Part shown: piece by piece, positions 26,136-34,332 of the stretch
Position numbering within the stretch: position 1 is the stretch's first letter
Layout: each line of letters opens with the position of its first letter
NCBI RefSeq assembly: GCF_026126425.1
Contig: NZ_JAFMPW010000002.1
Span: 124,001 to 188,000, forward strand
Direction of reading: 5' to 3'
Source: Muriicola sp. Z0-33
Lineage (GTDB): Bacteria; Bacteroidota; Bacteroidia; Flavobacteriales; Flavobacteriaceae
Length of the DNA: 64,000 nucleotides
Notes under the pieces: model-generated
Told to the model about the DNA's origin: nothing
Databases searched by the model: none
The model's input: the letters and a program-made list of their open reading frames with translations, nothing else
Translations under genes and position numbers: made by a program

Positions 26136-26299
26136 GAGATGAGTGTTTTTCTAAAAATATTAATTTTTAGAGGTCGAGCTGTTTTATCTGGATCTAATTA
26201 ACTAATATTTAACGCCATAGGGATGTTAAGAAATTGACAAAAAGCAATTCATAATATTATCAATCCAATGCTTATCTTTACCCATTAAATACACTATCC

Positions 26300-27247
26300 A
26301 TGTTGGTTTGGGCCTTATTTATATTCCTGATCATCATCTTTCTTGCCTTAGATCTTGGGGTATTCAATAAATCGGACCATGTAATCAAAGCTAAGGAGGC
26401 CAGTATGTGGACGGCTTTATGGGTTACCGTAGCCATGGCTTTTAGCGGAATTATATATTGGCTTTTCCAATCTGGGATCATAGATAACCCCTCTGCCCTG
26501 ACTCCCGGCAACGCAGTAATGAAATATATTACCGGCTATCTTATAGAGCTTTCTTTAAGCATAGATAATGTTTTTGTAATTGCCGTTATATTTTCTGCCT
26601 TTCAGATACCACCAAAGTATCAGCATAGAGTTTTGTTCTGGGGAATTCTCGGTGCAATAGTATTCAGGGCTTTGATGATTGTATTCGGGGTTACTCTGAT
26701 CACCAAGTTCCATTGGGTCATTTATGTGTTCGGGATATTTCTGTTATATACTGCTTACAAAATGTTGCAGTCTGATGAGCACGACTTTAATCCTAAAAAT
26801 TCTTTTGTTTTTCGCCAGTTAAAAAAGTTTTTACCTATTACATACGTGATTGATGGCCACAATTTCTTTATAAGACGTGGTGGGGTAAGAGCAGCAACCC
26901 CCTTGTTGGTTGCGCTGGTGGTAATAGAATTAACAGACATTCTTTTTGCATTAGACAGCATCCCTGCCATCCTGGCCATTACTGCTGACCCGTTTATCGT
27001 TTTTAGTTCCAATATTTTTGCCATACTAGGCTTGAGGTCCATGTATTTCCTGATTTCCCGTATGTTGCAGAAATTCCGCTATATCAACTACAGCCTGGTA
27101 GTTATTTTGGCCTTTGTTGGTTTAAAAATGCTGTTCTCGGACTTTGTGCATCCACCGGAATGGGTTTCTCTGACAGTAATTGTACTTGCATTATCATCCG
27201 GCGTAATAGCCTCATTAATGATTCCTGAAAAAGAAAAGGAGTCCTGA
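26300..27247 (+). CDS. TerC/Alx family integral membrane protein
   Basis: 315 residues with about eight membrane helices. Family marks are FLALDLGVFNK near the start, YLIELSLSIDNVFVIAVIFS with its membrane Asp, a second Asp-rich helix VVIELTDILFALDSIPAILA and the final FVHPPEWVSLTVI region. TerC/Alx proteins are linked to tellurite resistance and, for Alx and MntP-like members, to manganese export and pH response. The acidic membrane residues are the likely metal path. It is monocistronic, and its stop lies within a strong intrinsic terminator stem. Confidence 0.9.
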   Translation: MLVWALFIFLIIIFLALDLGVFNKSDHVIKAKEASMWTALWVTVAMAFSGIIYWLFQSGIIDNPSALTPGNAVMKYITGYLIELSLSIDNVFVIAVIFSAFQIPPKYQHRVLFWGILGAIVFRALMIVFGVTLITKFHWVIYVFGIFLLYTAYKMLQSDEHDFNPKNSFVFRQLKKFLPITYVIDGHNFFIRRGGVRAATPLLVALVVIELTDILFALDSIPAILAITADPFIVFSSNIFAILGLRSMYFLISRMLQKFRYINYSLVVILAFVGLKMLFSDFVHPPEWVSLTVIVLALSSGVIASLMIPEKEKES

Positions 27248-27271
27248 TGTATTTCTACCGGACTCCTTTTT
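27234..27271 (+). terminator. Intrinsic terminator overlapping the terC-like stop codon
   Basis: aaaaggagtcc pairs with ggactcctttt across a 15-base loop, followed by Ts. The left arm includes the last codons of the TerC-like gene. Confidence 0.8.
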
Positions 27272-27291
27272 AATAAACCTTCTCTTTTTCC

Positions 27292-27624
27292 TTAGCAATG
27301 CATCTTTGCCATCCCTATGTATTCTAATACATTTCTCTCTAAATCATGAAATTGTTTAAGTCGTCCTGCGATGCTTTCGTGGCGGGTTTCCTTCCCATCA
27401 GCAGGAGATTGAATATCTTCAATAAGTTGCTGATTGTTTTTTCGCAAATCATCCAACTCCTGATAAATTGTTTCACGCTGTTCGAACAATCTGGGTGTTT
27501 TAGGTTCACAGGTATAGGATTTTAAATTATCCTTGAGTGATAACAACTCACTGTTGATACGTTCTAGCCGCAAAATTGCGCTTGTTTTGTTCTTACGATC
27601 AGGCGGGACTGTTCTTGTTTTCAT
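27292..27624 (-). CDS. Small coiled-coil protein of unknown function
   Basis: 110 residues from the ATG at 27622-27624 (MKTRTVPPDRKNK). Another in-frame ATG at 27666 would add 14 residues. Two helical stretches with heptad-like Leu spacing, SAILRLERINSELLSLKDNL and IYQELDDLRKNNQQLIEDIQ, are separated by a Cys/Pro-containing turn (YTCEPKTPRLFEQ). There is no signal peptide or membrane segment, so it is likely cytoplasmic. Not recognised. It converges on the TerC-like gene and is divergent from the hibernation factor gene. Confidence 0.55.
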   Translation of the reverse strand: MKTRTVPPDRKNKTSAILRLERINSELLSLKDNLKSYTCEPKTPRLFEQRETIYQELDDLRKNNQQLIEDIQSPADGKETRHESIAGRLKQFHDLERNVLEYIGMAKMHC

Positions 27625-27838
27625 TGGACAGGTGTTTTGGGGAATATGTGACTGAATAACTGACATTAAGTTAGTAAAAATGAATATAAGTTCCTACGCC
27701 TAAGGCTCGGAATATCAGAGTTTAACAATTTGTTATACAAAAATTAAACTTGGAAGGCTTTAAAATATTGTTGTTAACTCAGAATTAAATTTGGATTTGG
27801 CCAGGTTGCTGCCTATTTTAATAAAAAATAAGCGACCA

Positions 27839-28147
27839 ATGAATATCAACTTTGAGTATGATGATGTTAAAGCCAGTGAACGTTTAGAAATAATGGTAGG
27901 TAAGAAGTTAGAAAAGTTAGAGGATAAGTACGATTTTATTATTAGGTCCGACGTTTTTTTTAAGACCGAAAACACCACTGAACAAGACACCGGAAAGATT
28001 TGTAGCATTCGTCTAAGTATGCCAGGACCGCGCCTGTTCGCCGAAACAAATGGTGCAAGTTACGAGGCGGCCATAGCTGAATCTATTGAGGATTTAGAAA
28101 GGCAATTGCGAAGGAGAAAAGAAAAAATGAAGCGCTCCTTAAAGTAG
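27839..28147 (+). CDS. Ribosome hibernation promoting factor (HPF/RaiA-like, short form)
   Basis: 102 residues from the ATG at 27839. An upstream in-frame ATG at 27791 gives an extension that does not fit the family. The protein matches the beta-alpha-beta-beta-beta-alpha N-terminal domain: MNINFEYDDVKASERLEIMV, then KLEKLEDKYDFIIRSDVFFK, GKICSIRLSMPGPRLFAETN and the basic C-terminal helix (AIAESIEDLERQLRRRKEKM). These proteins bind the 30S decoding region when growth stops. The long-form dimerisation domain is absent. It is monocistronic. Expression in stationary phase is expected from the family, but the sequence shows no clear regulator site. Confidence 0.85.
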   Translation: MNINFEYDDVKASERLEIMVGKKLEKLEDKYDFIIRSDVFFKTENTTEQDTGKICSIRLSMPGPRLFAETNGASYEAAIAESIEDLERQLRRRKEKMKRSLK

Positions 28148-28176
28148 TTATTTATGATCCATAGCAGCCTGGGTAG

Positions 28177-28527
28177 TTAATAACCATCTTCATCTTTAAA
28201 TTCCAGATCTGCAATTAGTTTATCCCACTTATAGGAATGCGGGGTGCGATATAACTCTTTTAATAAGCTGCGTTTTCTTCGCTCCGATATATCCAGGGTA
28301 TCAATTATACTGTGTCGCTTTTGAATTAAAGCCATCCTTTCCAGTTTTAGTCGGGCACGGTCTTCAGCAGTGAGTATCATCTCAGGTTCGTACTTTTCTA
28401 TGAGTGTCCTTTTAACAACAGCAACTTCTTTCTTATCGCCTTTTTTAGTTTCCTGTGCACACAAAGGTGTGGATACAGCACCGGCAAACAGGCATATAAT
28501 AAGTCCGTATAAAGTTCTCGCTCTCAT
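28177..28527 (-). CDS. Small secreted protein, paralogue of 19055-19399
   Basis: 116 residues with a signal peptide ending at LCAQ. The mature part has EKYEPEM, a charged helix (LTAEDRARLKLERMALIQKR), SIIDTLDISERRKRSLLKEL, YRTPHSYKWDK and an acidic FKDEDGY end. It follows the same order as the protein at 19055-19399 (YEP; IxDxxDI; xxRR; LxxxLY; S..xxK; F.D at the end). The family is not known to me. It stands alone, convergent with the hibernation factor and divergent from the YceI gene. Confidence 0.7.
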   Translation of the reverse strand: MRARTLYGLIICLFAGAVSTPLCAQETKKGDKKEVAVVKRTLIEKYEPEMILTAEDRARLKLERMALIQKRHSIIDTLDISERRKRSLLKELYRTPHSYKWDKLIADLEFKDEDGY

Positions 28528-28548
28528 TTCAATATAGTGCAGTTCTCT

Positions 28549-28578
28549 TTTGCAAAGTACTGATTTCTAGTATCTTTG
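28549..28578 (+). promoter_or_regulatory. Promoter of the YceI-like gene
   Basis: TTTG at 28549-28552 and TATCTTTG at 28571-28578 match the Bacteroidota -33 and -7 elements (TTTG, TAnnTTTG) with 18 bases between them. The ATG is 87 bases past the -7 box. Confidence 0.6.
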
Positions 28579-28664
28579 TCTATATATTTCTTGTAAGAAT
28601 TATTGCGATCTATCGAATATTCTAGCAGTTTATCGTTATTGAAGATTATGCTAACTTTACTTCT

Positions 28665-29195
28665 ATGTTTAAAACCGTTCTTATTCTTTTTAAAAAGCGA
28701 ATATTTGTATTACTGCTTTTGCTGTTTTTCTTCCAGCTTACACGTTCACAAAAAAATATTGCTTCCGGGACCATCGAGTTCGAGTTTGTATCCAAGAAGG
28801 TAGATGGCAGCATTGGCGGATTGGCTTCTTCGAGCAGCATTAATTTTGATGATTTAAATGCTTCTCTATTTGAAGGGTCGGTTGCAGTGGATGCCATAAA
28901 AACTGGAAATTTTCTTAGGGATTGGGCGCTTAAAGGAGGCAAGTACTTTGATGAAGACAGCTACCCCCTAATAACTTTCAAAAGCAAGACTATTACTGCC
29001 GATACGGAAGGAATAAAAGTAGAAGGAGATCTTACCATTAAAGACATCACCAAACCCATAATTATAAATTTCATACTTGTTGAGAACGAACTTAAGGGAA
29101 ATACTACTCTATATAGTTCGGACTTTGGTATTCAGATTAAAAAGAAACGGGAAGATAACAAAGTGGAGGTGGTTTTTAAATTTAACCTGGAGTAG
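28665..29195 (+). CDS. YceI-like family secreted protein
   Basis: 176 residues with a basic start and an export signal ending near LTRSQ. The mature part follows the YceI lipocalin-like barrel: GTIEFEFVSKKVDGSIGG, LNASLFEGSVAVDAIKTGNF, FDEDSYPLITFKSKTI, EGIKVEGDLTIKDITKPI and a last strand VEVVFKFNLE. YceI proteins bind lipid or isoprenoid molecules in the periplasm, and the internal ligand here is unknown. It has its own promoter. It converges on the phenolic-lipid-type cluster, whose last gene ends 24 bases away, so a role in carrying that lipid is possible but not shown. Confidence 0.82.
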   Translation: MFKTVLILFKKRIFVLLLLLFFFQLTRSQKNIASGTIEFEFVSKKVDGSIGGLASSSSINFDDLNASLFEGSVAVDAIKTGNFLRDWALKGGKYFDEDSYPLITFKSKTITADTEGIKVEGDLTIKDITKPIIINFILVENELKGNTTLYSSDFGIQIKKKREDNKVEVVFKFNLE

Positions 29196-29219
29196 GTTTT
29201 TGACTTTGGTTTGGAACCT

Positions 29220-29663
29220 TCAGTTATTTTCTTTCCTGATATCAGGAAAAACAGCCTCGTATATCTTTTTCACCAGCATATTTCCCAAAGGGAAATAAAG
29301 TGCAAAAAACAGCGCCATTCCCAGTGCAAAATTCCGAATTCCAAATACCCTTTCTATCACATTATCGGGAAAGGCATAAGAAGTATTAAAGTAATATCCA
29401 CCAAATTCTAATAGACCCATAGCTATCAACCCATAGGCATATTGCGTATGGAATGGAAGATTACGAAGTAATAAAGAAATGGGCACCATATAAAGGATAT
29501 AGCAACTAATCACTTGCCACCAGTAGGTAAATTTTGCTATTTGCATCTCGGTGCCAAACCAGTTCATTCCAAGGCCCCAAAGAAAATAGACAATACAATA
29601 AATAAGCAATAGCCGCCTGTCTACATTTAATTTAGTCCTCGCCCATAGTAGCATTTCGGACAT
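29220..29663 (-). CDS. Four-helix membrane protein at the end of the type III PKS operon
   Basis: 147 residues with four predicted membrane helices: LLLIYCIVYFLWGLGMNWFG; WWQVISCYILYMVPISLLL; AYGLIAMGLLEFGGYYF; FALGMALFFALYFPLGNML. A short cytosolic basic N-terminus (WARTKLNVDRR) precedes them. It starts 3 bases after the acyl carrier protein stop, so it is co-translated with the lipid-assembly genes. I do not recognise the family. From position it could transport, anchor or modify the lipid product. Confidence 0.7.
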   Translation of the reverse strand: MSEMLLWARTKLNVDRRLLLIYCIVYFLWGLGMNWFGTEMQIAKFTYWWQVISCYILYMVPISLLLRNLPFHTQYAYGLIAMGLLEFGGYYFNTSYAFPDNVIERVFGIRNFALGMALFFALYFPLGNMLVKKIYEAVFPDIRKENN

Positions 29664-29666
29664 CTG

Positions 29667-29918
29667 TCAGGGTTTCAATTTTAATTCAATAATTGCCAGA
29701 GCATCTTTCACTGTCAGCATTTTATCCATGTCTTCGTTTTCAAAAACTATATCAAAGGCATCTTCAACATCAAGGACTATATCTACCAGGTTAGCAGAAT
29801 TAATATTGAGTTCATTAATAAAATGGCTGTCGGCCTCAATGGCATCCTCAGTAACATCTTCGGGCAAGTACAATTTAATAATATCCTTTAATTGTTGATA
29901 CTGTTCTTTATTTACCAT
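29667..29918 (-). CDS. Acyl carrier protein of the type III PKS cluster
   Basis: 83-residue acidic four-helix carrier. The phosphopantetheine attachment Ser is Ser41 in LNINSANLVDIVLD, where the usual DSL triad is NSA, an atypical context. Helix III (EDAFDIVFENEDMDKM) and helix IV (TVKDALAIIELKL) fit the fold. It would carry the growing chain for the ketosynthase, dehydratase and SDR encoded just upstream. It starts 52 bases after the ketosynthase and is followed after 3 bases by the membrane protein. Its divergence from housekeeping AcpP supports a dedicated role. Confidence 0.88.
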   Translation of the reverse strand: MVNKEQYQQLKDIIKLYLPEDVTEDAIEADSHFINELNINSANLVDIVLDVEDAFDIVFENEDMDKMLTVKDALAIIELKLKP

Positions 29919-29970
29919 TTAAAAATACCTTCAATATTAATTTAGAATTGTGATCACTTTCCGAATGATA

Positions 29971-31251
29971 TCAGTCGGACATCGCCTTAAAAATAACACA
30001 AGCATTTACATCTCCAAAGCCAAAACTGGCCTTTGCCAAAATTTTTGGTTGAAAAGGTATCGTCTCCAGTGGTATTCTGGATGCATCTACCACCTCTGCT
30101 ATTTCCTGGTGAAGATCATCACAGTTTGTATTACCAAAAAACTTATGGTGTTTAAATTGCAATACAGTAGCCACACACTCCAGACTTCCAGCTGCAGCAA
30201 GGCAATGCCCGATAGTATCTTTGAAGGAATTGATATAGGGGAAATCCTTTCCCGAGCGCTTTAAGGCCAGGGCCCAATTTCTAATTTCGGTGGCATCTTT
30301 AGCAGTTGCGGTTAAATGACCGTTTATCCCATCGATATCATCCGCAATGATCGCAGCGGCTTCTACTGCCTGTACAATGCATCTTTGTACCGCTTCGCTA
30401 TTCGGGGCTGTCATGCTCCCCTCAGAACGTTGTCCGCCGCTATTCACCGCTCCCCCTATTACTTCTGCATAGATACTAGCTCCTCTTTCTTTTGCACTAT
30501 CAAGAGATTCCAGCACCAATGCCCCTGCCCCGCTTCCTGGCACAAAACCTGCCGCAGAGGCGCTCATGGGTCTGCTGGCTTTTTCCGGGCTATCATTGTA
30601 ACTTCTGGGTAAGACACGCATGGCATCAAATCCGCCCCAAACATAAGGTCCGCTATCACTGCAACTTCCCGTGAGGATTCTTTCTGCTCTGCCAGCTCTG
30701 ATACGCTCATAGGCCATTATTACCCCTTCTGTCCCTGTAGTGCAAGCAGAGGAATTTGTCGTTACCTGATTACCACAGCCGAGTATTCCACCCAGGTATG
30801 CACTGATACCACTGGCCATGGTCTGGATTACTGCAGTACTTCCCAACCTTCTTACATTGCCTGCATCTAAAACATGAATTGCCTCTCTGAACTTATCGAC
30901 CCCCAGAATACCCGTTCCAAAAATTACTCCATTATTCCAATCCGGGGTTTCCTTACCGGCCTTTTCTAATCCTGCATCTCGCCAGGCATCTACACCTGCA
31001 ATAACTCCATATACCAGGCCACTGGCGTTTAATCCTTTCAATTGTAAAGGTGTAAAGTAATTGTTTAATATATCGCTGCTAACATAAGGTTTTGCAGCAA
31101 CATGGCATCCAAAATTTAGATCAGAAAGCTCTTGCTGAAATCGTATTCCGCTTACCCCCTGATCCAGGCTATTATAATACTCGGGCAAGCCTATTCCGTT
31201 AGGTGCACATACACCCATTCCTGTAATTACTACCCTCCTATTCACCTTCAT
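29971..31251 (-). CDS. Beta-ketoacyl-ACP synthase (KAS II type) of the type III PKS cluster
   Basis: 426 residues of thiolase fold. The catalytic triad is intact: Cys170 (SSACTTGTEG), His312 (NGHLTATAKDATE, in place of the usual HGTGT) and His349 (FKDTIGHCLAAAG). It extends acyl chains with malonyl-ACP. It overlaps the dehydratase gene by 14 bases and is followed by the carrier protein, so one set of elongation enzymes is produced together. Small differences from FabF (NGHLTA) suggest a specialised paralogue. No chain-length-factor partner is seen. Confidence 0.9.
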   Translation of the reverse strand: MKVNRRVVITGMGVCAPNGIGLPEYYNSLDQGVSGIRFQQELSDLNFGCHVAAKPYVSSDILNNYFTPLQLKGLNASGLVYGVIAGVDAWRDAGLEKAGKETPDWNNGVIFGTGILGVDKFREAIHVLDAGNVRRLGSTAVIQTMASGISAYLGGILGCGNQVTTNSSACTTGTEGVIMAYERIRAGRAERILTGSCSDSGPYVWGGFDAMRVLPRSYNDSPEKASRPMSASAAGFVPGSGAGALVLESLDSAKERGASIYAEVIGGAVNSGGQRSEGSMTAPNSEAVQRCIVQAVEAAAIIADDIDGINGHLTATAKDATEIRNWALALKRSGKDFPYINSFKDTIGHCLAAAGSLECVATVLQFKHHKFFGNTNCDDLHQEIAEVVDASRIPLETIPFQPKILAKASFGFGDVNACVIFKAMSD

Positions 31252-31690
31252 AAGATTTTAACATGCCGGCTAATACCCCTTTGCAGACCAGTTCCTGATT
31301 ATCATTATACATCTTTACTGTACACTTAAGTTTATTAAAGCGGAAATACGACTTTAGTGAGCGCACTTCCACTTTTTCTCCCGGAAATACCGGGCGGTAG
31401 AATTCCATTTCAGTGCTGCTCAAAGCGACGGATATGTCGTCAGTAGCATTGTTAGGCGAAGGTGATAAAAGATATATCCCAAGGCATACCAATCCAATTT
31501 GCGCACAGCATTCTGTAAGGATTACACCAGGAACAACAGCTTTGTCTTTAAAATGCCCCTTAAAGAAATCCAAACCTTCATGAAAAGTGAAGCTTCCGAT
31601 TGTTCCCATTTCATCAACACTTTTAAGCTCATCCACAAATAGAAAGGGTTGACCATAAGGAAGCTGTTCTATTATTTCCTGCGTTTTCAT
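31238..31690 (-). CDS. FabZ-like 3-hydroxyacyl-ACP dehydratase (hot-dog fold)
   Basis: 150 residues. PYGQPFLFVDELKSVD opens the hot-dog fold. The dehydratase signature FFKGHFKDKAVVPGVILTE gives catalytic His46 and Glu60. It removes water from 3-hydroxyacyl-ACP in the elongation cycle. It lies between the SDR (48-base gap upstream) and the ketosynthase (14-base overlap). Together with the ACP, KAS and SDR it forms a near-complete fatty acid cycle inside one operon. No ketoreductase distinct from the SDR is encoded here, so that step may use the housekeeping FabG. Confidence 0.88.
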   Translation of the reverse strand: MKTQEIIEQLPYGQPFLFVDELKSVDEMGTIGSFTFHEGLDFFKGHFKDKAVVPGVILTECCAQIGLVCLGIYLLSPSPNNATDDISVALSSTEMEFYRPVFPGEKVEVRSLKSYFRFNKLKCTVKMYNDNQELVCKGVLAGMLKSYEGE

Positions 31691-31738
31691 CTCTTTTCTG
31701 CCACCTGCTTATTTAACATTTATTAATTCCTTAAGTAT

Positions 31739-32536
31739 CTATATCAGGCTTTCGCCACCATCTGCGGTAATGACGGTGCCGGTAATCCAACTGGCTTCCT
31801 TACTGCAAAGTAAATAGACTACGTTAGCAACATCCTCTGGCCTGGTAAGCCTTCCACTTGGATTTCTCTGTAATGCCTGCTCTTTAATAATATCACTTTG
31901 AGGAATCAAATTTAAAGCCGCGGTATCCGTAATCCCGGCCTGTATACAATTGGCTTTTAGACCGTCTTTGGCAAATTCCACAGCCATACTTCTTGTTATT
32001 GATTCTAGTGTGGCTTTTGCAGCTGAGACAGCTGCATAGTTTGGCAACATCCGGGAACTCCCCTCACTTGTAAATGCCATAACTCGGGGATCTTCAGAGA
32101 AAAGCTGTCTTTGCAGCAATTCAGTGGTCCAATCATAAAAACTTATTGCCATTGCGTTCAGGGTGATTTGAAAATCCTGATTGGTTAAACTCTTGCCTTC
32201 GGAAAACCCCATCGGTTTTAAATTTCCCTTGGCTATACTATGCACCAACACCTTTATCTTGCCATTATTCTTAAGAAGCCTCTCTATTTCTTCTATGGTC
32301 GCCGCTCTTTTTTCTTCATGAACAGCGTCTACATTAAAGCTATGCAATTCTATATCATTAGAAGATAATTCTTCGAATGCGGCTGTAATCTGAGGCATTT
32401 TAGCTCTTCTGTCTCTATGGATTACAATTAGGTGATAACCATGCTGAGCTAACTTTTTGGCCGTGGCGAGTCCCAATCCGCTGCTACCCCCTAAAATGAG
32501 CGCCCATTCTTTTTCCAGATTATCTTCCATTACCAA
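31739..32536 (-). CDS. SDR of the enoyl-ACP reductase type (FabI/FabL-like)
   Basis: 265 residues. Rossmann motif GGSSGLG is at 16-22 (ALILGGSSGLGLATAKKLA). Tyr167 and Lys174 are spaced YX6K (NYAAVSAAKATLES), the spacing of FabI/FabL enoyl reductases rather than the YX3K of ordinary SDRs. HSIAKG at about 99-104 and GITDTAAL with TADGG at the end also fit. It likely reduces the double bond made by the dehydratase, completing chain elongation for the cluster. A Met at residue 3 is an alternative start. It begins 24 bases past the type III PKS stop. Confidence 0.83.
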   Translation of the reverse strand: MVMEDNLEKEWALILGGSSGLGLATAKKLAQHGYHLIVIHRDRRAKMPQITAAFEELSSNDIELHSFNVDAVHEEKRAATIEEIERLLKNNGKIKVLVHSIAKGNLKPMGFSEGKSLTNQDFQITLNAMAISFYDWTTELLQRQLFSEDPRVMAFTSEGSSRMLPNYAAVSAAKATLESITRSMAVEFAKDGLKANCIQAGITDTAALNLIPQSDIIKEQALQRNPSGRLTRPEDVANVVYLLCSKEASWITGTVITADGGESLI

Positions 32537-32560
32537 TTATCATAAATTTTAGAATTACCA

Positions 32561-33616
32561 CTACCATGAAATAAGTATTCTTTGCGCAGAAAATCCAGGC
32601 CCAAAACTCAGCAATAAACCCTGCTCGCCGGGCGGTATCTCCTTCTCCATGAAACGCTCCAGTACATAGAGTACAGTAACACTACTCATATTCCCATAAA
32701 GACGAAGTGTTTCCCTGGTATCGTCAATATTTTTACCCATTTGCCCAAACAACTCCTCTACGGTTTGCACAATTTTCTTTCCTCCAGGATGAAAAATCAG
32801 ATGATCTACAGCTGCAATACTGGTTTGGTGTTTCTCCAGGAAAGGATGTATAATATCCGGAAAATTATCGGCAATTGTGGCAGGTACTTCCTGATCTAAC
32901 ATCATTTTAAGTCCCCCGTTAGTAAGTTCAAAGCCCATAAGATGTGTTGCGTCTTTAAAGTGATACATCTCCTCTCCTATTATTTTGGGTCCCTTGGCGT
33001 TCTCTTCTGACGACATTAAAACACAGGCAGCACCATCCCCAAAAATGGCAGCACTCACCATGTTTGCCATGGAAAAATCATCTAGTTGAAATGTGGCGGT
33101 TGGACTTTCAACAGCAATAACAGCAGCTCTTTTTCCTGGATTTGCACGTAAAAAATTGCTGGCGTAAATCATACCTGAAATCCCTGCGACACAACCCATT
33201 TCGGTTACCGGCAAACGCACTATGTCTTGTCTTAATCCAAGTTCGTTAATAAGATAGGCGTCTAGAGACGGGATCATTATCCCTGTACAACTCACGGTTA
33301 TTATATAGTCTAGCGACCCGGCATCCCATTGTTTTTGTTCCAAAGCTTTCTTCAACACTTCAGACCCTAATTTCTTTACTTCCTTTACATATACAGCATT
33401 CTTTTCTTCGAAGGAAGAAGCGGTAAAAACCTGCTCAATATCCATAATACCGTAGCGCGTATCCACAGCAGCAGCCTCGAAAATCTTTAGCACCTTACGC
33501 CGGAATCTTTCGTCCTGATCCTTTAACCAACTCTCCACATAGGGTAATATATCTTTAGTGGTCCTGCTATAAGGCGGCAATACCTTAGCTACACCCGAGA
33601 TAGTTACTTTATTCAT
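32561..33616 (-). CDS. Type III polyketide synthase (chalcone/alkylresorcinol synthase family)
   Basis: 351 residues from the ATG at 33614-33616 (MNKVTISGVAKVLPP), which overlaps the methyltransferase stop by one base. A Met 51 bases upstream would lie inside that gene. The triad is Cys142 (TEMGCVAGISG), His276 (IFHPGGKK) and Asn309 (LYGNMSS). VSCTGIMIPSLDAYLI is the family signature, and GPGFSAQ is near the C-terminus. The enzyme extends an acyl starter with malonyl-CoA and cyclises it to resorcinols or pyrones. Next to the private acyl-chain genes a long-chain starter is expected. The product is not known. Confidence 0.93.
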   Translation of the reverse strand: MNKVTISGVAKVLPPYSRTTKDILPYVESWLKDQDERFRRKVLKIFEAAAVDTRYGIMDIEQVFTASSFEEKNAVYVKEVKKLGSEVLKKALEQKQWDAGSLDYIITVSCTGIMIPSLDAYLINELGLRQDIVRLPVTEMGCVAGISGMIYASNFLRANPGKRAAVIAVESPTATFQLDDFSMANMVSAAIFGDGAACVLMSSEENAKGPKIIGEEMYHFKDATHLMGFELTNGGLKMMLDQEVPATIADNFPDIIHPFLEKHQTSIAAVDHLIFHPGGKKIVQTVEELFGQMGKNIDDTRETLRLYGNMSSVTVLYVLERFMEKEIPPGEQGLLLSFGPGFSAQRILISW

Positions 33617-34332
33617 TAGACCGTATTTGCTGATTTGTACATCGCCCAGGCATATCTGAAAGCCCATTTCCTTTTTATGCTGTGTGAGACGGAAGGCAAG
33701 TAAGAGGATAAATGTTGCAACTCTTTCATAGCAAAACCCCGGCGTATGGAAACCAATCCGTCGTTTTTAGCAATTTTTGTTTTTATAAAAATAACACTAA
33801 AGACTTTAAAAAGATAATAAGCCCATCTGCTTCGTTGTAAATCGTTGATCACTACCCCAATAGACGCGATATCAACCATTTTCTCTAGAAACAATGGCAT
33901 CTCCTCCTCCTTAATATGATGCAGCGTTAGCGTACATATCATTACATCGCAGGCCATTGTATCCTGATCATCGGACAGGATATTTTTCTTCAGAAAACTA
34001 ATCTCCGAATACGATTCAGATAGTTCTTCAGCAATATCAAGTGCATTCTGGCTTAGGTCTATTCCAATTAAATTGAATTCAATGTTTTGCCTGCGCCCGA
34101 ATCTCGCCAGGGCTCTTAGCATGCTGCCATCACCACAACCCACATCAACTATAGTATAGGGCCCTGGAGCTTGGTTTTTTAGCATGTTGCTTACCGCATT
34201 TATGGTAATGCGGTTACCACCCAGCATGTTGTTTACCCTATCCAGGTCGCGATACACTTCTTTTAAGCGTGTTTTACCCACCCCGGGTTGGTCCATAAGT
34301 TCAGTTTCCGAAGTTCTGTTAGTAAAATTCAT
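33616..34332 (-). CDS. SAM-dependent methyltransferase of the type III PKS cluster
   Basis: 238 residues, class I methyltransferase. SAM motif I is VDVGCGDGS at 62-70, followed by LIGIDLSQNALDIAEELSES and motif IV ICTLTLHHIKEEEM. The start overlaps the flavoprotein stop by one base, and the stop overlaps the PKS start, so the three are translationally coupled. In Streptomyces srsABC a type III PKS, a methyltransferase and a flavoprotein hydroxylase together make methylated alkylquinols, so ring O- or C-methylation of the polyketide is the likely role. The exact position methylated cannot be read from sequence. Confidence 0.88.
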   Translation of the reverse strand: MNFTNRTSETELMDQPGVGKTRLKEVYRDLDRVNNMLGGNRITINAVSNMLKNQAPGPYTIVDVGCGDGSMLRALARFGRRQNIEFNLIGIDLSQNALDIAEELSESYSEISFLKKNILSDDQDTMACDVMICTLTLHHIKEEEMPLFLEKMVDIASIGVVINDLQRSRWAYYLFKVFSVIFIKTKIAKNDGLVSIRRGFAMKELQHLSSYLPSVSHSIKRKWAFRYAWAMYKSANTV

